Assembly (NCBI GenBank): GCA_038330415.1
Contig: JBBQNZ010000021.1
Location: forward strand, 1 to 36,543
Length of the DNA: 36,543 bases
Source: Fodinibacter sp038330415
Lineage (GTDB): Bacteria > Actinomycetota > Actinomycetes > Actinomycetales > Dermatophilaceae
Reading direction: 5' to 3'
Shown here piece after piece: positions 24,065 to 29,648 of the stretch. Under the pieces are notes generated by a model that was given only the letters and a program-made list of their open reading frames with translations, was not told the DNA's origin and did not search any database. Position numbers and translations under genes: made by a program. Each line of letters starts with the position of its first letter. The first letter of the stretch is position 1.

Positions 24065-24086
24065 GTTATCTTGACGTCAAGATAAC
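24065..24086. promoter_or_regulatory. 22-bp perfect palindrome, probable operator
   Basis: Arms GTTATCTTGAC and GTCAAGATAAC meet without a spacer. The AT-rich sequence stands out sharply from its GC-rich surroundings. It lies between the divergent hotdog/SDR pair and the MFS gene. The form is typical of MarR-type operators (inference), but no such regulator gene is adjacent. Confidence 0.75.
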
Positions 24087-24193
24087 TGTGGTCGGGAGGT
24101 GTGCAGGGGAAGGGTGAGGTCCGCACCGGAACCCGTTGTGGTGCGAAGGGCGGCTTTACCGCATCGGGCGGAAGGTCGGGACAGGAGGTGGGT

Positions 24194-25417
24194 GTGGCGC
24201 ACGTGGGGGAGGACGCGCCGTTCTCGCTGCGCCGGATCGCCGTGCCGGCGTTCGGCCCCTCGGTGCTCTGGTCGGTCGGCGCCGGCGCGGTGCTCCCCGT
24301 GGTGGCGCTGAGCGCCCGCGGGCTGGGGGCCTCGGTCGGCCTGGCCGCGCTCTTCGTCGGCATCACCACCGTCTCGGAGTTCGCGGCCGCTGTGCCCGCC
24401 GGCGTGCTCGTCGAGCGGATCGGCGAGCGGCGCGCGCTCGTGGCCGCGGGCGCGCTGGATGCCGTGGCCTGCGCGCTCGCGCTCGTCGCGCCGTCGCTGT
24501 GGGTGCTCGGCGTCGCGGTCTTCCTCATGGGGCCCACCGGCGCGGTCTTCCTCCTGGCCCGGCAGAGCTACCTGACCGCCGCCGCCCCCGTGGCGGTGCG
24601 GGCCCGGGCGATGTCGACCCTGGGCGGGGTCACCCGCATCGGCCTGTTCGTCGGGCCGCTGATCGGGGCACCCGTCGTCGCGCGGTGGGGACCGCAGGCG
24701 GCGTTCGCCGTGGCTGTGGTCGCGGGCCTGCTCGCGGCCGGGCTGGCCCTGGCCACCCCCGACCTCGGCGCCCACCACGAGCGGCTCTCCGCGCAGCACG
24801 AGCGGGTGCCGGTGACGCAGGTGGTGCGGCAGAACCGCAGGGTGCTGCTGACCGTGGGGCTGGGCGTCCTCGCCATCGGGCTGGCCCGGTCCTCTCGGGT
24901 CGTCGTGGTGCCGCTGTGGGCCGAGCACATCGGGCTCGACGCCGCCCAGACCTCGCTGGTCTTCGCGGCGGCAGCGCTGGTCGAGGTGTTGCTGTTCTAC
25001 CCGGCCGGCACCGTGATGGACCGGCACGGCCGGGTCTGGGTCGCCGTGCCGGTGACCCTGCTCCTGGGCCTGGGGCTGCTCGCCCTGCCGCTCACCACCA
25101 CCCTCGCGGGCGTGGCGGCGCTGGCCCTGCTCATGGGGGTCGGCAACGGCCTGGGCTCCGGCATCGTGATGACGCTGGGCGCGGATGCCGCCCCGACCGC
25201 CGGGCGCGCACCCTTCCTCGGCGTGTGGCGCCTGATCTCGCTGGTCGGCCACAACGGCGCGGCCCTGGTGGTGGGCGCCGTCGCCGCGGTCGCGACCATC
25301 GGTGCCGCCAGCGTGGCGGTGGGCCTGCTCACCCTCGTCGGCGGTGCCTGGCTGGCCCGCTGGGTGCCCGAGTACGACCCCCGTCGGCGCGCCGTGTCGG
25401 CGCTCGACGAGAGGTGA
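24194..25417 (+). CDS. MFS transporter
   Basis: A 407-aa transporter with about 12 helices. Features are the helix 2-3 loop PAGVLVERIGERRAL (A motif), FLLARQSYLTAAAPVAVRARAMSTLGGVTRIGLFVGP in helices 4-5, and TVMDRHGRVWV as the second-half A motif. The GTG at 24194 is chosen because AGGAGG lies five bases upstream; an in-frame GTG at 24101 adds a polar, non-conserved stretch. Likely an exporter; substrate unknown. The 22-bp palindrome lies about 108 bp upstream, so shared control with the divergent SDR/hotdog pair is plausible. Confidence 0.87.
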   Translation: MAHVGEDAPFSLRRIAVPAFGPSVLWSVGAGAVLPVVALSARGLGASVGLAALFVGITTVSEFAAAVPAGVLVERIGERRALVAAGALDAVACALALVAPSLWVLGVAVFLMGPTGAVFLLARQSYLTAAAPVAVRARAMSTLGGVTRIGLFVGPLIGAPVVARWGPQAAFAVAVVAGLLAAGLALATPDLGAHHERLSAQHERVPVTQVVRQNRRVLLTVGLGVLAIGLARSSRVVVVPLWAEHIGLDAAQTSLVFAAAALVEVLLFYPAGTVMDRHGRVWVAVPVTLLLGLGLLALPLTTTLAGVAALALLMGVGNGLGSGIVMTLGADAAPTAGRAPFLGVWRLISLVGHNGAALVVGAVAAVATIGAASVAVGLLTLVGGAWLARWVPEYDPRRRAVSALDER

Positions 25418-25462
25418 CGCGCCCCAGGTGGAGCAGGCGGCACCGCGCGTGTCGCCGGGTAA

Positions 25463-25480
25463 ACGTAGGCTTGCCTACGT
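25463..25480. promoter_or_regulatory. Iron-box-like operator over the ideR -10 and start codon
   Basis: ACGTAGGCTTGCCTACGT is a perfect inverted repeat (8+2+8). It includes the -10 TAGGCT (25466-25471), seven bases before the GTG at 25479, and covers the first two bases of the start codon. The core TAGGCTTGCCTA closely resembles the IdeR/DtxR consensus TAGGCTAACCTA, implying autoregulation. Confidence 0.75.
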
Positions 25481-26177
25481 GACGGACCTCATCGACACCA
25501 CGGAGATGTACCTCCGCACCATCTTCGAGCTCGAGGAGGAGGGCATCACGCCGCTGCGCGCCCGCATCGCCGAGCGGCTCGGCCACTCCGGGCCCACCGT
25601 CTCGCAGACGGTGGCGCGCATGGAGCGCGATGGCCTGCTCCAGGTCGCCGGCGACCGGCACCTCGAGCTCAGCGAGCACGGCCGCACGCTCGCGACCCGG
25701 GTCATGCGCAAGCACCGCATCGCCGAGCGGCTGCTGCGCGACGTCATCGGGCTCGAGTGGGAGTTCGTGCACGACGAGGCGTGCCGCTGGGAGCACGTGA
25801 TGTCCGAGCGGGTCGAGCGCAAGATCCTGGCGATGCTGCCCGACCACGCCGAGTCGCCCTACGGCAACCCCATCCCGGGCCTGGACGAGCTCGGCGACCT
25901 CACCGAGCTGGCCGACTTCCGCACCGGCCTCACCACCCTCGACGTCATCGCCGCCGCCGAGCCCACCACCGTCGTGGTCCGCCGCATCGGCGAGCCGGTG
26001 CAGGTCGACTCCGAGGCGCTGGGCCTGCTCACCGCCGCGGGCCTGCTGCCCGGCCAGCCGGCGCGCGTGCGGCGTGAGGGCGTGCGGGTCATCGCCTGCC
26101 GCGACGGCGCCGAGGAGTCCTCGGGGGTCTCGCTGCCCGACGACATCGCCTCGCACGTCTTCGTGCAGGCCACCTGA
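25479..26177 (+). CDS. ideR: Iron-dependent repressor IdeR/DtxR
   Basis: Fe(II)-activated global repressor of iron uptake genes. The 232-aa protein begins MTDLIDTTEMYLRTIFELEEEG and has the HTH SGPTVSQTVARMERDGLL. The metal ligands fall at the textbook DtxR positions: M10, H79, E83, H98, C102, E105 and H106. The C-terminal SH3-like domain (about 150-232; TTVVVRRIGEPVQVDSEALGLLTAAGLLPG) is complete. The GTG start is fixed by the leaderless promoter, inside an iron-box-like palindrome. It follows the MFS gene by 61 bases but has its own promoter. Confidence 0.95.
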   Translation: MTDLIDTTEMYLRTIFELEEEGITPLRARIAERLGHSGPTVSQTVARMERDGLLQVAGDRHLELSEHGRTLATRVMRKHRIAERLLRDVIGLEWEFVHDEACRWEHVMSERVERKILAMLPDHAESPYGNPIPGLDELGDLTELADFRTGLTTLDVIAAAEPTTVVVRRIGEPVQVDSEALGLLTAAGLLPGQPARVRREGVRVIACRDGAEESSGVSLPDDIASHVFVQAT

Positions 26178-26192
26178 CGGCTCCGGAGCGGC

Positions 26193-26213
26193 GGCGGCGA
26201 GCAGGTCGCCGCG
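26193..26213 (+). terminator. Weak stem-loop after ideR
   Basis: GGCGGCGA (26193-26200) faces TCGCCGCG (26206-26213) around a 5-base loop, about 16 bases past the stop; imperfect at the base of the stem. Confidence 0.35.
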
Positions 26214-26227
26214 GGGGCGTGACCTGG

Positions 26228-26251
26228 GTCTCATGAGACGGACGGTCCGTC
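26228..26251. repeat. Two adjacent small palindromes between ideR and the metallopeptidase-like gene
   Basis: GTCTCATGAGAC (26228-26239, perfect) overlaps GACGGAC-G-GTCCGTC (26237-26251, perfect arms). No function can be assigned; operator or terminator are possible. Confidence 0.3.
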
Positions 26252-26330
26252 GACCACTCGGAGAGCGGCATCCGCGCTGGTCAGGGCGCTGCCGCGGGTG
26301 GCCATGACGTGGACGTCAGGGAAATCCGTC

Positions 26331-26371
26331 GTTACCGGAATGTGACTTCGGGCGTCTGATCCCGTTACGGT
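26331..26371 (+). promoter_or_regulatory. Promoter with MtrA-like direct repeats, metallopeptidase-like gene
   Basis: GTTAC (26331-26335) and GTGAC (26342-26346) are direct repeats 11 bp apart. A -10 TACGGT lies at 26366-26371. The same layout occurs at 27274-27313. GTnAC repeats at 11-bp spacing resemble MtrA sites as I remember them; MtrA control is inference. Confidence 0.5.
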
Positions 26372-26411
26372 GTCGGGGTTCCCCACCCGCCACGGAAGGC
26401 TCCACCTCCTC

Positions 26412-27203
26412 GTGTCCCGTCCTCAGACCCCCGGCCGACGCCGCGCTCCCGGCGCCGTACGTCGCCTCCCGGATGGCTTCTCGCGCCTCAGCGCGACGTG
26501 GGCCGCCAAGGCCGTCGCCACCGTCGGTGTCCTCGGCGGCGCCGCCGTCGCGCTCGCCCTGCCCGTCGACGCCAGCCCGGCCGCCCTCACCCTCGCCGTG
26601 CCCGCGGCCACCACCTCGGCCGCCCGTGCCGACGCGCCGGCGGCCTCCCGCTCGTTCGTCCGCAGCGCCGTCGCGCCGGCGGTCTCCGCTCCCGAGGGAG
26701 CGGCTCCGATCGTCCCCGAGCAGGTCGGCGTGTCCGGCGTCAAGGCCGTCGCCAAGCCGAAGCCCAAGCCGAAGCCGAAGCCCAAGCCGGTGGTACGGGC
26801 CGCGACGTCGGCGAAGTCGTCGGGCGGGTCGTCCGCGGCGGCGCCCAAGTCGTCATACAGCACGAAGATCTCGGGCAAGTGCGGTCGCATCGGCCTGAAC
26901 AACAACGGCGAGAGGCTCTGCTCGGCCGTCGACTCGGTCTTCCACCTCGGCACCATCGGTGGCTACCGCGCCAACGCCGGTGAGCACAGCACCGGCCAGG
27001 CCATCGACTTCATGATCTCGAGCAAGTCGCAGGGCGATGGGGTCGCCGCCTGGGTGCAGGCGCACGTCGGCCAGTTCGACGTGAAGTACCTCATCTGGCG
27101 CCAGCGCTACTGGGAGCCGGGCCGCGGCTGGAAGATGATGGAGGACCGCGGGTCACCGACCGCGAACCACTACGACCACGTGCACGTCACGGTCAACCCC
27201 TGA
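26412..27203 (+). CDS. Secreted cell-wall protein with LAS-type metallopeptidase-like C-terminal domain
   Basis: A 263-aa exported protein. The N-terminus has a twin-basic start and a hydrophobic segment (31-52, ending VDASPAA) that should act as signal peptide. Low-complexity Ala/Pro follows, then VGVSGVKAVAKPKPKPKPKP (105-124), a rigid cell-wall-spanning spacer. The C-terminal domain (about 155-263) contains EHSTGQAIDF with H192 and D199, and HYDHVHV with H256 and H258, the HxxGxAxD and HxH zinc pattern of LAS peptidases (VanY, D-Ala-D-Ala hydrolases). It matches the ARB_07466-like domain often paired with NlpC/P60 genes. GTG at 26412 is chosen because the promoter lies just upstream; its ribosome site (GGAAGG) is distant. 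Peptidoglycan cleavage is inferred, not proven. Confidence 0.82.
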   Translation: MSRPQTPGRRRAPGAVRRLPDGFSRLSATWAAKAVATVGVLGGAAVALALPVDASPAALTLAVPAATTSAARADAPAASRSFVRSAVAPAVSAPEGAAPIVPEQVGVSGVKAVAKPKPKPKPKPKPVVRAATSAKSSGGSSAAAPKSSYSTKISGKCGRIGLNNNGERLCSAVDSVFHLGTIGGYRANAGEHSTGQAIDFMISSKSQGDGVAAWVQAHVGQFDVKYLIWRQRYWEPGRGWKMMEDRGSPTANHYDHVHVTVNP

Positions 27204-27229
27204 CCCACCGGCCCCCTGACGGGTCGTCC

Positions 27230-27263
27230 CGAGGACCGCTCACCGCACGGTGAGCGGTCCTCG
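27230..27263 (+). terminator. Strong stem-loop terminator
   Basis: Fifteen-base perfect arms (27230-27244 and 27249-27263; core GAGGACCGCTCACC) around loop GCAC, followed by a short T-containing tract. It separates the metallopeptidase-like gene from the riboswitch gene. Confidence 0.85.
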
Positions 27264-27273
27264 TGATTTCTCC

Positions 27274-27313
27274 GTGACCGTTTTGTGACTTTCCCAGTAG
27301 GTCGTGTTACGTT
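27274..27313 (+). promoter_or_regulatory. Promoter with MtrA-like direct repeats, NlpC/P60 gene
   Basis: GTGAC (27274-27278) and GTGAC (27285-27289) are direct repeats 11 bp apart; -10 TACGTT lies at 27308-27313. This is the same design as at 26331-26371. Transcription should start near 27320, leaving a leader of about 220 bases that holds the riboswitch. Confidence 0.5.
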
Positions 27314-27339
27314 CGTCGGGCTCGCCTCCCCTGGGCGGG

Positions 27340-27537
27340 TCCTCAAGGTGGACGCCGAGTCCTGCCACCACCGCAGAGGTCAGTACGCATCACCGCTTGG
27401 CAGGAGCGGGGGAACCACACGCGGAGCCCAGCAGCACACGGTCTCCTTGGGGTGAAGCCGGTAGACGTCTCACGACCACACCGGCCGGGCAACCTCAGCC
27501 CGAACCCGACAGCTCACCCCGTAGGCACTGAGAGGTT
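27340..27537 (+). ncRNA. ydaO/yuaA c-di-AMP riboswitch
   Basis: The leader contains the conserved blocks of the c-di-AMP riboswitch in order: GCCGAGTCCTGCC, GGCAGGAGCGGGGGAACCA, TTGGGGTGAAGCCG, GGGCAACCTCAGCCCGAA, CCGACAGCTCACCCCGTAGGC and a closing GAGAGG. The RNA binds c-di-AMP and, in this class, usually lowers expression of cell-wall hydrolase genes. The last element overlaps the ribosome site of the NlpC/P60 gene, suggesting translational or mixed control. Confidence 0.93.
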
Positions 27538-27543
27538 TCCCCT

Positions 27544-28374
27544 GTGGTCAATGACACCCGCTCGGGGCGGCATCGCAACGCCGTCCGGTACAACCCCGTG
27601 GCCGAGCTCTCGACGATCGTCAAGAGTGCCGGCGAGACCAGCGTCAAGGCCTCCGCGGTCCTGGCCGCCTCTGGCGGTCTGGTCGCAGCCTTCGCGCTCC
27701 CGGCACAGGCCGCCCCTGTGCACCGCGCCTCCACCACGACCACCACGTCGACGGCCGCTGCGGCGCCCGGCGCCGAGGTGAGCACCGCCACGGCCGCCCC
27801 GACTGCGCTCGCACTCGCCCCGGCCGTGGTCGCCCCCACGGCGGCCGCCCCGGTCGCCGTCGAGAAGGTCGGCGTCGCCGGAGTGAAGGCCGTCGCCAAG
27901 CCGAAGCCCAAGCCGAAGCCCAAGCCCAAGGCGCAGCCCACCGCGGCCCGGGTCACCCGGGCCATCGCGAGCCGCACCGGCTCGAGCAAGGCTGCCGCCC
28001 CGGCCAGCCGTAGCACGAAGCGCTACAGCAACCCGGCCCAGTCGGCGAGCGGGGTCGTCAACATCGCCCGCGGCCTGCTCGGCATCCCCTACGTCTACGG
28101 CGGCTCCACCCCGTCCGGTTTCGACTGCTCGGGCTTCACGTCGTACGTGTTCCGCAAGGCCGGCATCTCCATCCCCCGCACGGCCTCGGCCCAGCAGCGG
28201 GCGGCCACGCCGGTCAGCAACCCCAAGCCGGGCGACTTGGTGTTCTACGGCTCCCCGGCCTGGCACGTGGGCATCTACACCGGCAACGGCAAGATGATCG
28301 ACTCGCCGCGCAAGGGCAAGTCCACGTCCGAGCGCCCGATGTTCGCCGGCGTCAGCGGCTACGGCCGGTTCTGA
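27544..28374 (+). CDS. Secreted NlpC/P60 peptidoglycan endopeptidase
   Basis: A 276-aa exported hydrolase that should cut peptide stems in peptidoglycan. Signal region ~35-57 (ASAVLAASGGLVAAFALPAQAA). Low-complexity Ala/Thr/Val follows, then the spacer VGVAGVKAVAKPKPKPKPKP (109-128), nearly identical to that of the upstream neighbour. The NlpC/P60 domain (about 168-276) has catalytic C195 (SGFDCSGFTSYVF), H241 (PAWHVGIYTG) and the GDLVFYG strand. GTG start with GAGAGG seven bases upstream, the same bases that close the riboswitch. Control by c-di-AMP through that RNA is strongly expected; the promoter matches the neighbour's. Confidence 0.93.
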   Translation: MVNDTRSGRHRNAVRYNPVAELSTIVKSAGETSVKASAVLAASGGLVAAFALPAQAAPVHRASTTTTTSTAAAAPGAEVSTATAAPTALALAPAVVAPTAAAPVAVEKVGVAGVKAVAKPKPKPKPKPKAQPTAARVTRAIASRTGSSKAAAPASRSTKRYSNPAQSASGVVNIARGLLGIPYVYGGSTPSGFDCSGFTSYVFRKAGISIPRTASAQQRAATPVSNPKPGDLVFYGSPAWHVGIYTGNGKMIDSPRKGKSTSERPMFAGVSGYGRF

Positions 28375-28441
28375 GCCAGCGCGCACGGAACGACGGCGCC
28401 CCCAGGCACCACGGCGCCTGCACTTCTCGCGCACCCCAACT

Positions 28442-28481
28442 CCTCGGCGCCCCGGACCCCTGCATGTCCGGGGCGCCGAGG
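28442..28481. terminator. Perfect 16-bp stem-loop between convergent genes
   Basis: CCTCGGCGCCCCGGAC (28442-28457) and GTCCGGGGCGCCGAGG (28466-28481) around an 8-base loop. It can end transcription from both the NlpC/P60 gene and the macrodomain gene. Confidence 0.85.
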
Positions 28482-28545
28482 CGTGCCCGGGCCGGCCTGA
28501 TGCGCGGCGAAGCGCGGCCGACGCCCGTGCGGGGCTGCGTGGGCG

Positions 28546-29073
28546 TCAGGTCTGCTCGGCAAGCGCGGCCTGGAAGGCCGTGAGCGCCCGGTCGCTGACC
28601 AGCACGAACCGCACCAGGTCGATGCCGTCGTGCGCCTCGCACTCCTCCCGAACGGTGCGCGCGGCCACCCGGGCCACCTCCTCGACGTCCCACCCGTAGA
28701 CCCCGGCACTGACCGCCGGGAAGGCCACGGTGCGCGCCCCGACCTCGCGGGCCACCGCCAGGCTGCGCGCGAAGCACGAGGCCAGCAGCGCCGGGTCGGT
28801 CTGGCCGGCGTGTCGGTTCGGGCCCACGGTGTGCACCACCCAGCGGCAGGGCAGCTCACCCGCCCCGGTGGCCACGGCATCCCCGACGGCCAGGCCCGAG
28901 GGCAGGCTGGTGCGCCGCAGCTCGCGGCACTCCCGCAGCAGGGCCGGACCGGCGGCCGCGTGGATGGCCCCGTCGACACCGCCGCCGCCGAGCAGCGAGG
29001 AGTTCGCGGCGTTGACGATCGCGTCGACGTGCTGGGTCGTGACGTCGCCGCCCACGGCCTCGATCGTGGTCAT
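28546..29073 (-). CDS. Macrodomain protein, ADP-ribosyl hydrolase (YmdB-like)
   Basis: A 175-aa single macrodomain that should bind ADP-ribose and remove it from O-acetyl-ADP-ribose or proteins. Conserved blocks are GGDVTTQHVDAIVNAANSSLLGGGGVDGAIH (binding loop 1), AVGDAVATGAGELPCRWVVHTVGP, and VAFPAVSAGVYGW (loop 2). It resembles E. coli YmdB over its whole length. Its ATG overlaps the YdeI-like gene's stop by four bases, so both are read from the leaderless promoter at 29511. Why ADP-ribose handling is tied to a YdeI-like protein is unknown; no ADP-ribosyltransferase or sirtuin gene is present in the window. Confidence 0.92.
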   Translation of the reverse strand: MTTIEAVGGDVTTQHVDAIVNAANSSLLGGGGVDGAIHAAAGPALLRECRELRRTSLPSGLAVGDAVATGAGELPCRWVVHTVGPNRHAGQTDPALLASCFARSLAVAREVGARTVAFPAVSAGVYGWDVEEVARVAARTVREECEAHDGIDLVRFVLVSDRALTAFQAALAEQT

Positions 29074-29504
29074 CCCAGCCCCGCGACGATGGTGGCGACC
29101 CGCCGCTCGCGGGTCTCGGGCTTCTTGGCGGCGAGCACCGCCTCGGCGTGCTGGCGCTGCTGGCTGTAGGTGAGCCCGGCCCAACCGGCGGCAGCCCCGG
29201 GGGCTGCCGCCAGCGCCGCGGCGAGGTCGTCGGGCACCTCGACGGTGCGTGGCGCCGTGTCGACCTCGACGGTGACGGGATACGTCTGCCCGGCGCTCAG
29301 GCCGGCGGCCTCGCGCACCGCGGCGCTCGCCCCGAGCAGGAAGCGCCCGCTCATCGAGGCGATGCTGGTGCGCCAGGTGTGGCCCTGCACGGTGACGACC
29401 ACCTTGGGCCGGCGTCCGGCGCCGAGCGCCTCCACCACCTCGTCGGGCACGACGAACCCGGTCGTGGTGCCGCCGGTCGCCTCGAGCTCGGTCGTGAAGT
29501 CCAT
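29070..29504 (-). CDS. DUF1905/YdeI-OmpD-associated family protein
   Basis: A 144-aa protein. The N-terminal DUF1905 beta domain (1-95) reads FTTELEATGGTTTGFVVPDEVVEALGAGRRPKVVVTVQGHTWRTSIASMSGRFLLGASAAVREAAGLSAG. The C-terminal YdeI/OmpD-associated helix pair reads LTYSQQRQHAEAVLAAKKPETRERRVATIV. The family is widespread and has been linked to antimicrobial-peptide or bacteriocin protection in enterobacteria, but its biochemical role is not established. ATG fixed by CATACT six bases upstream. Translationally coupled to the macrodomain gene and divergent from the c-di-GMP enzyme gene. Confidence 0.87.
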   Translation of the reverse strand: MDFTTELEATGGTTTGFVVPDEVVEALGAGRRPKVVVTVQGHTWRTSIASMSGRFLLGASAAVREAAGLSAGQTYPVTVEVDTAPRTVEVPDDLAAALAAAPGAAAGWAGLTYSQQRQHAEAVLAAKKPETRERRVATIVAGLG

Positions 29505-29510
29505 CGCAGC

Positions 29511-29516
29511 AGTATG
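29511..29516 (-). promoter_or_regulatory. -10 hexamer of leaderless YdeI-macrodomain operon
   Basis: On the minus strand CATACT ends six bases before the ATG start. Confidence 0.5.
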
Positions 29517-29572
29517 CCGCGCGCCCGCGCCTAGCGGCCGAGGCTCCGGGTGCCGCACGGGCCCGGTTCCCC

Positions 29573-29601
29573 GGACGCCCACCACGGCGGGCGTCCATAC
29601 T
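29573..29601 (+). promoter_or_regulatory. Promoter of the c-di-GMP enzyme with inverted repeat at -35
   Basis: GGACGCCC (29573-29580) and GGGCGTCC (29589-29596) are perfect inverted arms directly abutting the -10 CATACT (29596-29601). The repeat occupies the -35 region and could be an operator. The leader of ~40 bases carries GGAAAGGGG before the GTG. Confidence 0.4.
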
Positions 29602-29648
29602 GACATCGGCAGGGGGTTCGGGTTTCTGGAGCGGAAAGGGGACCCGTC

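Noticed and set aside
24101..24193. Upstream GTG at 24101 as start of the MFS gene
   Set aside because: The added 31 residues are polar and not MFS-like, while the GTG at 24194 has AGGAGG at ideal spacing.
26234..26305. 24-codon Arg-rich frame between ideR and the metallopeptidase-like gene
   Set aside because: No ribosome site, no hydrophobic or domain pattern, and overlaps small palindromes; not supported.
26178..26411. Possible second riboswitch ahead of the metallopeptidase-like gene
   Set aside because: None of the conserved ydaO blocks occur here and the predicted transcript leader is only about 34 bases.
26749..26788. AAGCCC/AAGCCG tandem units as a possible CRISPR or minisatellite
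   Set aside because: They encode the Lys-Pro spacer in frame in both neighbouring cell-wall genes; coding repeat, not an array.
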